Origin: Ilumatobacteraceae bacterium
Lineage (GTDB): Bacteria; Actinomycetota; Acidimicrobiia; Acidimicrobiales; Ilumatobacteraceae
NCBI GenBank assembly: GCA_030728545.1
Contig: JANQZQ010000020.1
Coordinates: 1 to 8,720 of the forward strand
Reading direction: 5' to 3'
Length of the DNA: 8,720 nt
Position numbers and translations under genes: made by a program. Positions 1 through 7,078 of the stretch are shown here, one piece after another. The first letter of the stretch is position 1. Every line of letters starts with the position of its first letter. A model generated the notes under the pieces. That model saw nothing but the letters and a program-made list of their open reading frames with translations, searched no databases and was not told the DNA's origin.

Positions 1-818
1 GTTTCGCCCGTCATGCCAATGCGCCCGGAGTGGCGGGCTGCTTCGATCATGGCAGTAATGAATGCACGAAGCTGTGAAGAGCGCGTGATTCCGCAGCGCG
101 AGCGCACCTCGTCGGGCAAGTGGTCGGCAAATACCAAACCCGTAGATACTGCATCTTCGAAGTCGTGACACACATAGGCGATGCGATCGGCCCACGACAC
201 CACTTCGCCTTCGGGTGTGGCCGGGGCAGGACGCGACCAGGAGTGATTACGAATGCCGTCGAGTGTTTCGCGACACAAGTTGAGCGACACCAATGCCACA
301 TCGGCACCCCACACGGCGTGGTCGTAGCCGCCTTCAACATATGGCGACAGCGCATCTTCACTGGCGTGTCCGCCGGGCCCGTGGCCACAGTCATGGCCGA
401 GCGCAATGGCTTCGGTCAACGCAACGTTGAGCCCGAGTGCTCGGGCAATCGACACGGCGACTTGGGCAACTTCGAGAGCGTGGGTGAGCCGCGTGCGCTG
501 GTGGTCTTGTGGAAACACAAACACTTGGGTTTTGCCGGCCAAGCGTCGGAATGAAGACGCATGCAAGATACGGTCACGGTCGCGCTCAAAGCAGGTGCGA
601 AACGGATCGGGCTCTTCAGCGATGGCGCGATTGCCAGCGCCAAAGGAGCGTGTGGCGTGTGGTGCCAACATCGTTGACTCGTGTGCCTCGCGAGCATCAC
701 GCGGCACCAGCTCGATGCGCCCGGTGCCAGCCCACGAATCGGCATGAGCAAACCGAAGGCCGCCGTCGGTGGTGTGGCCATGCATCGTTGCTGCCCAAGA
801 CTCGGCGCGTGAGGTCAT
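1..818 (-). CDS. dgt: dGTPase-like HD-domain triphosphohydrolase (C-terminus beyond left edge)
   Basis: Dgt-family enzymes hydrolyse dNTPs (classically dGTP) to the deoxynucleoside plus triphosphate in the cytoplasm, adjusting dNTP pools. I translated the minus strand from the ATG at 818 and obtained 272 residues with no stop before the window edge. The family N-terminal signature is clear: APHATRS (about 52-58), then RTCFERDRDRILHASSFRRL (74-93), then AGKTQVFVFPQDHQRTRLTH. Putative metal ligands are H113 (RLTH), H142-D143 in HDCGHGPGGH, and D211 in WADRIAY. A GIRNHSW segment follows at about 188-194. The segment after the HD motif reads YDHAVWGADV rather than the usual F-x-HN-x-Q, so substrate preference may differ. 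The gene is divergent from obg. The start is uncertain: the frame stays open upstream to 905, and ATG 785 is also possible. Codon use changes little upstream of 818, and no good Shine-Dalgarno sequence decides it. Family is confident; dGTP specificity is inferred. Confidence 0.88.
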   Translation of the reverse strand, partial: MTSRAESWAATMHGHTTDGGLRFAHADSWAGTGRIELVPRDAREAHESTMLAPHATRSFGAGNRAIAEEPDPFRTCFERDRDRILHASSFRRLAGKTQVFVFPQDHQRTRLTHALEVAQVAVSIARALGLNVALTEAIALGHDCGHGPGGHASEDALSPYVEGGYDHAVWGADVALVSLNLCRETLDGIRNHSWSRPAPATPEGEVVSWADRIAYVCHDFEDAVSTGLVFADHLPDEVRSRCGITRSSQLRAFITAMIEAARHSGRIGMTGE

Positions 819-862
819 GGTTTCACGATACGCAATGGGTATGGGCTTGTAGCGTGAAAACC
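819..862. promoter_or_regulatory. Imperfect inverted repeat between divergent dgt and obg
   Basis: The left arm GGTTTCACGATAC (819-831) and right arm GTAGCGTGAAAACC (849-862) are reverse complements except for one mismatch and one extra A. Both carry a half-site of the form GTAnCGTGAAA(A)CC. The spacer is 17 bases, and the arm centres are about 30 bases apart, near three helical turns. The element lies immediately upstream of the dgt ATG at 818 and about 40 bases before obg. It could be a shared operator for a dimeric regulator, or a hairpin. The repeat is seen directly; its role is inferred. If dgt really starts further upstream, the element would be coding sequence. Confidence 0.4.
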
Positions 863-888
863 CCGCCACTACGGCGCGATGGGTCACT

Positions 889-893
889 AGGAG
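889..893 (+). promoter_or_regulatory. Shine-Dalgarno site of obg
   Basis: AGGAG lies 10 bases before the ATG at 904. It supports that start, which also matches the conserved Obg N-terminus. It is one of the clearest ribosome-binding sites in the window. Confidence 0.7.
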
Positions 894-903
894 CCAAGCC
901 AAC

Positions 904-2166
904 ATGAGTGTGTTCGTCGACGAAGCGCAATTGAACGTGCGGGGTGGCGATGGTGGCGCTGGCTGTGTGAGCTTCCGTCGTGAAGGCCCTGAGGTGTTTG
1001 GTGGCCCCAACGGTGGTGACGGTGGTGACGGTGGGGCGGTGTGGCTGATTGCTGACCACAACGTGGCGTCGCTGGTGGCATTTCGCGACCACCCGCACCG
1101 CCGTGGCGAAGACGGTGTGTCGGGGATGGGTAAAGATCTGCACGGTCGACGTGGTCGCCCGATGGAAGTCAAAGTTCCCGAGGGCACGATCGTGAAAGAT
1201 TTCGAAACTGGCGAAGTGCTTGCTGACTTGCGCACCACCGGCATGCGATGGCAGGCGATTCCTGGCGGGCAAGGCGGTCGTGGCAACGCACGGTTTTTGA
1301 CGAACAAGCGCCGTGCACCGTCATTTGCCGAACAAGGTGAACACGGCCCGCAGCGTTGGTTGCTGTTGGAACTGAAACTGATGGCCGATGTGGCGCTCGT
1401 CGGGTTTCCTAATGCTGGTAAGAGCACGTTTATCTCAGCGGTGTCAGCGGCCAAGCCGAAAATCGCGAATTATCCCTTCACCACGTTGCAGCCCCACCTC
1501 GGGGTGGTGCGACTCGGAGAGGAAACCGAATTTGTCATTGCCGATATCCCCGGATTGATCGAAGGGGCAAGCGAGGGCCGTGGGCTAGGCCACCAGTTCT
1601 TGCGCCACATTGAGCGGGCCCGAGTGCTGTGCATATTGGTCGACCTCGTGTCGATGGAAGGTCTTGACCCTGCCACACAGGTGGAAGTGTTGTTGCGCGA
1701 GTTGCAGGCGTATCGTCCAGAGTTGCTCGAGCGCCCGCGCATCATCGTGGGCACCAAGCTTGATTCGGTCGATAGCGAAACTAAAGCCAAGTGGGATGCC
1801 ACCGGTAACCCGATCATGTCGGCAGTGACCGGCGCTGGGGTGCGCGAGGTGTTGGGTGCTTTGGCCGAGTTGGTGCGCGACGCACGGGCCGAGCCAGAAG
1901 TCGACGACACCGAGATCACCATTCGACCTGAACCCGTGGGCACCCGCGTAGAAAAGACCGGGGACAACGAGTTTCGTCTGCATGGTCGCTCGGTGGAGCG
2001 TGCCGTGGCACTCAGCGATGTGAACTCGCCTGACGCACTCAACTACATCGATGATCGACTTACCGGTTTAGGCGTGCCACGTTTGCTGTCGCGGGCAGGC
2101 GCGCAGGACGGTGCAACGATTCACATCAGTGAGTTCAGTTTCGAATACACAGCCGAGTTGGGCTGA
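904..2166 (+). CDS. obg: Obg family GTPase (ribosome assembly)
   Basis: Obg/CgtA is an essential GTPase that binds the 50S subunit, takes part in late large-subunit assembly and links GTP/ppGpp status to growth. At 420 residues the protein has all three parts. The glycine-rich Obg fold covers about 1-158, with many Gly-Gly-Asp repeats (a 9-base tandem repeat at 1012-1034 encodes GGDGGDGG). The GTPase domain covers about 159-325: G1 GFPNAGKST (167-175), the switch region YPFTTL (190-195), G3 DIPGLIEGA (214-222), G4 TKLD (284-287) and G5 SAV (306-308). The C-terminal OCT domain covers about 340-420, which is not present in every Obg homologue. G4 has Thr where most family members have Asn (NKxD). 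The ATG has an AGGAG site 10 bases upstream. proB follows after 12 bases, as in other actinobacteria, but rplU and rpmA, which commonly precede obg, are not upstream. Confidence 0.98.
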   Translation: MSVFVDEAQLNVRGGDGGAGCVSFRREGPEVFGGPNGGDGGDGGAVWLIADHNVASLVAFRDHPHRRGEDGVSGMGKDLHGRRGRPMEVKVPEGTIVKDFETGEVLADLRTTGMRWQAIPGGQGGRGNARFLTNKRRAPSFAEQGEHGPQRWLLLELKLMADVALVGFPNAGKSTFISAVSAAKPKIANYPFTTLQPHLGVVRLGEETEFVIADIPGLIEGASEGRGLGHQFLRHIERARVLCILVDLVSMEGLDPATQVEVLLRELQAYRPELLERPRIIVGTKLDSVDSETKAKWDATGNPIMSAVTGAGVREVLGALAELVRDARAEPEVDDTEITIRPEPVGTRVEKTGDNEFRLHGRSVERAVALSDVNSPDALNYIDDRLTGLGVPRLLSRAGAQDGATIHISEFSFEYTAELG

Positions 2167-2178
2167 AGTCGGTCGCGC

Positions 2179-3264
2179 ATGAGACTGGTTGCCAAAATCG
2201 GCACATCGTCGGTCACTGATGCCAGTGGGGCCATTGACATCGACATGATTACGTCGCTGTGTGCTCAGGTGGCCGAGTTGCGGTCAGCAGGTCACGAGGT
2301 GCTCGTGGTGACCAGTGGTGCCGTGGCCGGTGGGGTGGCAGCCCTCGGCTTTACCGAGCGGCCCACCGACACGGGCACGCTGCAAGCGCTGGCTGCGGCT
2401 GGGCAGAGTCGCCTGATGAGCCACTACAACACCGCACTCGACCAGCACGGTTTGGTGGGTGCCCAGGTGTTGCTGGTGCCGAACGATTTCGTCGATCGCG
2501 AGCAGTATTTGCACGCGCGGCAAACCATGTTGCGCCTGCTGGAGTTGGGTTGCGTGCCGATCATCAACGAAAACGATGCGATTGCCAGCGACGAAATTCG
2601 GTTTGGTGATAACGATCGAATCGCTGCATTGGTGGCACACAGTATCGACGCCGATGTATTGGTGTTGTTGACCGACACCGACGGGTTGTACACCGCCGAC
2701 CCAGCCACCCACCCAACCGCCGTGCTGATTAGCGATGTGGCAGCCGACGACGAATTGATGTCGGTGCGCGCCGGATCATCGGGCACCACGCGCGGCAGCG
2801 GGGGTATGGCTTCCAAGCTTGCGGCTGCTCGAATTGCTAGTTGGTCGGGTGTGCGCACCGTAATTGCGCGGGCCACGCGGGCAAGGGTGCTGAGTGATGC
2901 AGTCAACAACGTTGCCAACATTGGCACCACGTTTGCCGCCCATGATCGCTCGCTGACGGCTCGCAAACTGTGGATTGCCTTTGCCGCCCAACCAGCCGGA
3001 GTCGTGGTGGTCGACGCCGGTGCGAGCGCTGCGCTGGTGACGCGCGGGGTGTCGCTTTTACACGCCGGAGTCGTGGAGGTGCGCGGTGATTTTGTCGCGG
3101 GCGACATTGTAGAAATTGTTGACACCTCCAACGCGACTATTGCGCGGGGGTTGGCACGCGTCGGTGCGCGTCAGGCTGCGGCAGCGGCCGGAAAAAAGAG
3201 TGTCGAATTGCCCGATGATGTGCCCACCGAGTTGGTGCATCGCGATGACCTCAGCGTGTTCTAG
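2179..3264 (+). CDS. proB: Glutamate 5-kinase (proline biosynthesis)
   Basis: ProB phosphorylates L-glutamate with ATP to glutamate 5-phosphate, the first and usually proline-inhibited step of proline synthesis in the cytoplasm. The 361 residues match the full-length two-domain form. The amino-acid kinase domain (about 1-255) has KIGTSSVT (6-13) at the nucleotide-binding N-terminus, VVTSGAVAGG (43-52), INENDAIA (129-136), FGDNDRIAALVA (142-153), LTDTDGLYTADP (164-175) and GSGGMASK (206-213, usually GTGGM). The PUA domain (about 275-355) contains TRGVSLLHAGV and GDFVAGDIVEI. It follows obg by 12 bases with no strong Shine-Dalgarno site, so translation probably depends on coupling or read-through from obg. 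proA, encoding the next enzyme, is not in this window. Its 3' end faces murJ. Confidence 0.97.
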   Translation: MRLVAKIGTSSVTDASGAIDIDMITSLCAQVAELRSAGHEVLVVTSGAVAGGVAALGFTERPTDTGTLQALAAAGQSRLMSHYNTALDQHGLVGAQVLLVPNDFVDREQYLHARQTMLRLLELGCVPIINENDAIASDEIRFGDNDRIAALVAHSIDADVLVLLTDTDGLYTADPATHPTAVLISDVAADDELMSVRAGSSGTTRGSGGMASKLAAARIASWSGVRTVIARATRARVLSDAVNNVANIGTTFAAHDRSLTARKLWIAFAAQPAGVVVVDAGASAALVTRGVSLLHAGVVEVRGDFVAGDIVEIVDTSNATIARGLARVGARQAAAAAGKKSVELPDDVPTELVHRDDLSVF

Positions 3265-3282
3265 CTGCGCCTATTTTGTGAG

Positions 3283-4689
3283 TCAGTTTTTGTTGTGCGA
3301 CTGGCGGCTCAAAAGTGGTCGCAGGTTAAGCAACGTAGGTAGTGAGGGCGTGCCGTGTCTGTGGTGCAGCAGTTGCACAGTGACTACGGCAAACACCAGA
3401 TACGACATGGCAAACGCCAAGCCCAGCCCGAGCACGTCATAGCGCGTAACCAAGACCACGGCTAAAGCGATATTGAGCGCGTTTTGTCCGACGTTGATAT
3501 AAAACGGGGTGCGGGTGTCGCTATGGCTATAGAACCCGCGCAGGGCAAACAAATACAGCGAGAACCCAACTAAGCCAATTGCTAAACCAGTGAGTGCACG
3601 CGCAGTGGTGTCGACTGCTGAAGTGCTGAACTCGCCCCAACCGAGCACGACGCGCACGATGGGCTTGGCCAACAGAACCATCGCAAGGCACGGCAGCAGG
3701 GTGAGACCCACCGTGAGTCGGGCACCGTTGGTGAACTGGCGTTGAAAATCAACGCGGTTGCTTTGTGCTGCGGCCCGTGCCAGCAGCGGGGTGACAGTGG
3801 TGGCAATGGTGACGGCGAGCAAGCCATGCGGTAGTTGAAACAGCACCATTGCTTTGGCATATGCGTCGAGGCGACCCGAGCCCGGGTCAGCGAGGTTCTT
3901 CACCACGATGAGGGTGATTTGATTTGCAGCGATATAGCCAATGGCCCAACCCGACAACATGAGCAGCGAACGCACCGCTGGGTGCGTCGGGGCAAAGCGC
4001 GGCATCGGCAAGGCGTCGGCCCGCACCGCAGCGATCACCACCGCTATCGACATGGCGGCGATGCCGACGGTGGGCCCGAGCGAGAACCACCAGAACAAAC
4101 GTGTGCCAACTGCGGCATCGGGTAACCCGACTTGGGAGATGGCCGAGTCAACACTGATGGCGAGTAACGCTGCGATAGCCACCACGTTGGCTGCCACCGG
4201 TGCCCACGCAGCAGCAAGAAACTTGCCATGTGCGTTGAGTGCTCCGGCGGCGAGCGCATTGAGGCCGTAGAAAAATATCTGCACGAAAAACACGCGAGTG
4301 AGCGCGGTGCCAACGTCACGAAACGTGGCTACGTCACCCGCAGGGCTGAGCGAATAGAGGCGAAAGACGAATGGCGCCACAACGATGGCCAAAGCAGTGA
4401 TTGCCGCCAAAGCCACCATGCTGGTGCCGAACACGGCGGCTGTTGCCGAGCGATCATTGCGTTCACGGTGGGCAACTAACAACGGAATCAAGGTGGCCGT
4501 GAGGGTGCCGCCCAGCAACAGCTCGTAGATCACGTTGGGTGCGTTGTTGGCAATATCGAAGGCGTCAGCAAGGGCGGTTTGACCGATAACGGCAGCAAAC
4601 ACCGCAATACGAACGAGCCCAGTGGCACGAGAAACCAGCGTGCCGCTGGCCACTGCGAGGTTGCTCGCGAAGTGCGAGCGCTGATTCAT
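3283..4689 (-). CDS. murJ: MurJ/MviN-family lipid II flippase
   Basis: MurJ is a MOP-superfamily inner-membrane protein that flips the peptidoglycan precursor lipid II to the outer face of the membrane. From ATG 4689 it is 468 residues, very hydrophobic, with about 12-14 likely membrane segments. Family signatures are SRATGLVRIAVFAAVIG (about 20-36), NNAPNVIYELLLGGTL (48-63, the MviN hallmark), LPHGLLAVTIATTVTPLLAR (286-305) and GFYSHSDTRTPFYINV (385-400). It is at the short end for the family: it stops soon after the last clear membrane segment (about 444), with a short polar tail. There is no cytoplasmic pseudokinase extension of the mycobacterial kind. An in-frame TTG at 4698 would add three residues; neither start has a convincing Shine-Dalgarno site. 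It is convergent with proB and divergent from the MoxR gene, so it is probably transcribed alone. MOP flippases have paralogues, so lipid II specificity is inferred from family. Confidence 0.93.
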   Translation of the reverse strand: MNQRSHFASNLAVASGTLVSRATGLVRIAVFAAVIGQTALADAFDIANNAPNVIYELLLGGTLTATLIPLLVAHRERNDRSATAAVFGTSMVALAAITALAIVVAPFVFRLYSLSPAGDVATFRDVGTALTRVFFVQIFFYGLNALAAGALNAHGKFLAAAWAPVAANVVAIAALLAISVDSAISQVGLPDAAVGTRLFWWFSLGPTVGIAAMSIAVVIAAVRADALPMPRFAPTHPAVRSLLMLSGWAIGYIAANQITLIVVKNLADPGSGRLDAYAKAMVLFQLPHGLLAVTIATTVTPLLARAAAQSNRVDFQRQFTNGARLTVGLTLLPCLAMVLLAKPIVRVVLGWGEFSTSAVDTTARALTGLAIGLVGFSLYLFALRGFYSHSDTRTPFYINVGQNALNIALAVVLVTRYDVLGLGLAFAMSYLVFAVVTVQLLHHRHGTPSLPTLLNLRPLLSRQSHNKN

Positions 4690-4718
4690 CGTGGTCAAAT
4701 GCTATGCCTAGCGCTCGT

Positions 4719-4726
4719 GGAGAGGG
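4719..4726 (+). promoter_or_regulatory. Purine-rich Shine-Dalgarno-like site ahead of the MoxR gene
   Basis: GGAGAGGG is the best Shine-Dalgarno match in this gap. GGAG sits 8 bases before an in-frame TTG at 4731, which would be ideal spacing. It is about 25 bases from the ATG at 4752, too far to serve it directly. It therefore raises TTG 4731 as an alternative start that would add seven residues (Leu-Ser-Ser-Leu-Ala-Ala region) before the conserved N-terminus. Confidence 0.4.
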
Positions 4727-4751
4727 TGTATTGCTGAGTAGCCTTGCCGCG

Positions 4752-5618
4752 ATGAGCAGCGACTTTGTATCAGTTTCCCAGGTGCGCGACGGACTCAAAA
4801 AAGTCAATTATCTTGCCGACGAAGGCATCGCTGGTGTGGTGTATTTGGCCCAGCGGCTGGGCAAGCCTGTGCTCATCGAAGGCCCAGCCGGAACCGGCAA
4901 AACGCAATTGGCCAAGAGCGTGGCCGAACTTACTGGGGCTCGACTTATTCGCTTGCAGTGCTACGAGGGCTTGGATGAATCCAAGGCGCTCTATGAATGG
5001 AACTACAAAAAGCAGTTGCTGCGTATTCAGGCCGACAAAAAAAGCGACAGCTGGTCAGATGTGCACGATGACATTTTCAGTGATGAATTTCTGCTCACGC
5101 GCCCGCTGCTCGAAGCCATCTCTGCGCCCGACCCAGTAGTTTTGCTCATCGACGAAGTCGACCGAGTTGAGGTCGAAACCGAGGCGCTGCTGCTCGAGGT
5201 GTTGAGCGAGTATCAGGTGTCAATTCCTGAACTCGGCACAATTTCTGCCAAGCAGATTCCGATGGTGTTTTTGACCTCGAACAACACGCGTGAACTCTCC
5301 GAGGCATTGAAGCGTCGTTGCTTGTTTTTGCACATCGACTACCCCGATATGGAACGCGAGAAAGAAATCGTGTTGGCCAAGGTGCCCGACATCAGCGTGA
5401 ATTTGGCCGACCAGATAGCGCGCATCGTGCGGAGCATTCGCCAGTTGGATTTGAAGAAGGCACCCTCGGTGAGCGAAACACTCGACTGGGCCCGCACCCT
5501 CATCTTGTTGGGTGTTGATCACATTGATGCTCAGCAGGCCAAGGAAACCCTGCATGTGTTGCTCAAGTACCAAACCGATATCGCCAAAGCCGCCAAAGAG
5601 CTGTCGGTCGACGAGTAA
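4752..5618 (+). CDS. MoxR-family AAA+ ATPase (CoxD-like)
   Basis: MoxR ATPases are cytoplasmic AAA+ chaperone-like motors that pair with a VWA-domain partner to remodel or activate client proteins, often metalloenzymes. From ATG 4752 the protein is 288 residues, close to the usual 280-330. It shows an N-terminal helix region MSSDFVSVSQVRDGL, Walker A GPAGTGKT (44-51), Walker B VLLIDEVD (130-137), sensor 1 LTSNNTRELSEALKRRC (174-190) with candidate arginine finger R188/R189, and a C-terminal helical lid. The sequence RLQCYEGLDESKALYEWNY (67-85) resembles the CoxD-type subgroup. I chose ATG 4752 because the conserved N-terminus begins there. ATG 4704 and TTG 4731 are in frame, and the latter has a good Shine-Dalgarno site. 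The VWA gene begins 8 bases after the stop. No client protein is encoded nearby, so the target is unknown. Confidence 0.94.
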   Translation: MSSDFVSVSQVRDGLKKVNYLADEGIAGVVYLAQRLGKPVLIEGPAGTGKTQLAKSVAELTGARLIRLQCYEGLDESKALYEWNYKKQLLRIQADKKSDSWSDVHDDIFSDEFLLTRPLLEAISAPDPVVLLIDEVDRVEVETEALLLEVLSEYQVSIPELGTISAKQIPMVFLTSNNTRELSEALKRRCLFLHIDYPDMEREKEIVLAKVPDISVNLADQIARIVRSIRQLDLKKAPSVSETLDWARTLILLGVDHIDAQQAKETLHVLLKYQTDIAKAAKELSVDE

Positions 5619-5622
5619 AGGG
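5617..5622 (+). promoter_or_regulatory. Shine-Dalgarno site of the VWA gene
   Basis: AAAGGG overlaps the TAA stop of the MoxR gene (5616-5618) and lies 4 bases before the ATG at 5627. It supports this start and translational linkage of the two proteins. Confidence 0.5.
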
Positions 5623-5626
5623 CGTT

Positions 5627-7078
5627 ATGCCGGTCATCGATTTGATGTCCGGGTTCGTTGCGGAATTGCGGCGAGCCGGGCTCCCCGTCAGCCTCACGGA
5701 AAACCTCGACGCCATGGAGGCCATCAAGGTCATCCCGATTGAGGACCGCGACGCGTTCAAATATGCGTTGGGCGCCACGCTGGTAAAAAACTCTTCGCAC
5801 TGGCGGGTGTTTGAAACCATTTTCGAGGTGTATTTTTCGCTGCGCGGCTCGCAGTACAACATTGTCGACCCGAGCGACGATCAAGCCGACGAGTTTTGGC
5901 GAGACGAACAAGATCAGGCTCAGCAAGGCCAAGGTGAAGGTCGCGGGGCGGGTGGCGGAGGTCTTGAGGCACTCACGCCAGAAGAGTTGGCGAACATGCT
6001 CATGCGCGCCCTCATGCAAGGTGACCAAGCCATGATGCGGGCGCTGGCACGCCAGTCGGTGGCTCGCTTTGCCGGCATGGAGCCAGGACGCCCAGTTGGT
6101 GGAACGTATTACTTGTATCGCACGCTGCGCAATTTGGATTTAGACAACATGCTGGCGAAGTTGTTGGAAGCCAACAAACAATCAAATCAGCGTGAAGCAA
6201 CCAATCTCGAACAGCGCCTCACCAAAGACGAATACGAAAGCCGGATTGAGCAGTTTAAAAAAGAAGTCGAAGCCGAGATTCGTCGCCGGTTGGTGGCCGA
6301 TCGCGGTGCTGAGGCGATGGCCAAAACTTTGCGCAAGCCACTGCCAGAAGATGTGGAATTCATGCATGCCAGCCGCGAAGAAATGCAGTCGCTGAAAAAA
6401 GCGCTCTTCCCGCTCACTCGCAAGCTGGCAGCACGTTTGGCTCGCAAGCGTCGTCATGGTCGCAAAGGCCCGTTGGATTTTCGCAACACCGTGCGCCATT
6501 CGTTGAGCTACGGCGGTGTGCCAGCTGAGCCGAAGTTCAAGTATCCACGCCCTGCCAAACCCGAACTCATGGTGGTGGCCGATATCTCTGGCAGCGTTGC
6601 AGCCTTCGCGCGGTTCACGCTGATGCTGGTGTACGCAATTCAAAGTCAGTTCAGCAAGGTTCGTTCATTCGTATTTATTGATGGCTTGGATGAAGTGACG
6701 AAGTATTTCAAGGCCACCGAAGACATCCAAGAAGCGATCCACAAAGTGAACACTGAAGCCGATGTGGTGTGGGTAGACGGGCACTCGGACTACGGGCACG
6801 CATTCGAGGTGTTCTGGGAGCGTTATGGCAAAGACATCAACCCCAAGACCACCGTGTTGTTGTTGGGGGATGCGCGCAACAACTATCACGCTTCACAGAG
6901 CTGGGTGGTGAAGGAAATGCGTAAGCGAGCGCGACGCGTGTATTGGTTGAACCCCGAGCCGCGTTCGTATTGGAACACTGGCGATTCGATCGTGGGTGAG
7001 TACGGCGGTCATACCGACGGTGTTTATGAATGCCGTAACTTGCGACAACTCGAAGGGTTCGTCGAAAAGCTCGTATGA
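5627..7078 (+). CDS. VWA-domain CoxE-like protein
   Basis: This is the expected partner of the upstream MoxR ATPase. CoxE-type VWA proteins act with CoxD-type ATPases in maturation of metalloenzymes such as Mo-Cu CO dehydrogenase, and many members occur without that client. Of 483 residues, 1-80 form an N-terminal helical domain (MPVIDLMSGFVAELRRAGLP). A low-complexity Gln/Gly/Glu linker follows at about 92-112. A long charged helical region at about 180-280 is rich in Lys, Arg and Glu, and possibly partly coiled. The VWA domain is at about 312-460. Its MIDAS carries DISGS (319-323), a Ser-Asp in DGHSDYGHAF (384-393) where many VWA domains have Thr, and GDARNNY (414-420). No signal peptide or membrane segment is seen, so it is cytoplasmic. 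The stop codon overlaps the next start (ATGA at 7075-7078), indicating translational coupling. The specific client is unknown. Confidence 0.93.
   Translation: MPVIDLMSGFVAELRRAGLPVSLTENLDAMEAIKVIPIEDRDAFKYALGATLVKNSSHWRVFETIFEVYFSLRGSQYNIVDPSDDQADEFWRDEQDQAQQGQGEGRGAGGGGLEALTPEELANMLMRALMQGDQAMMRALARQSVARFAGMEPGRPVGGTYYLYRTLRNLDLDNMLAKLLEANKQSNQREATNLEQRLTKDEYESRIEQFKKEVEAEIRRRLVADRGAEAMAKTLRKPLPEDVEFMHASREEMQSLKKALFPLTRKLAARLARKRRHGRKGPLDFRNTVRHSLSYGGVPAEPKFKYPRPAKPELMVVADISGSVAAFARFTLMLVYAIQSQFSKVRSFVFIDGLDEVTKYFKATEDIQEAIHKVNTEADVVWVDGHSDYGHAFEVFWERYGKDINPKTTVLLLGDARNNYHASQSWVVKEMRKRARRVYWLNPEPRSYWNTGDSIVGEYGGHTDGVYECRNLRQLEGFVEKLV

Noticed and set aside
47..781. Several open frames in the dgt region on both strands (for example 120-554 plus, 416-781 minus)
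   Set aside because: The conserved HD-domain protein is read from another minus-strand frame across the same bases. These frames carry no motifs.
849..875. Candidate -35/-10 pair TTGTAG / TACGGC for obg
   Set aside because: Spacing is right but only about half of the consensus bases match, no better than expected by chance in this composition.
1012..1034. Tandem 9-base repeat GGTGGTGAC
   Set aside because: It encodes the Gly-Gly-Asp stretch normal for the Obg N-terminal fold, so it is protein-driven and not a separate element.
1470..2042. Antisense open frame (190 codons) opposite obg
   Set aside because: Fully inside the conserved GTPase and OCT coding region, with low-complexity Ser/Thr/Arg composition and no family motif.
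2424..3131. Long antisense open frame (235 codons) opposite proB
   Set aside because: It lies wholly inside proB. Its translation is Ser/Thr/Ala-rich without recognisable motifs, the typical mirror of a high-GC gene.
3296..3323. Inverted repeat TGCGAC...GTCGCA near the 3' ends of proB and murJ as a possible terminator
   Set aside because: Only 6 base pairs with a 16-base loop, inside the murJ coding end and without a T-run after the stem on either strand.
4690..4751. Possible promoter around TGCTATGCC (about 4701-4709) between murJ and the MoxR gene
   Set aside because: A weak extended -10 resemblance with no acceptable -35 at the right distance. A promoter must exist near here, but its position cannot be supported from sequence alone.
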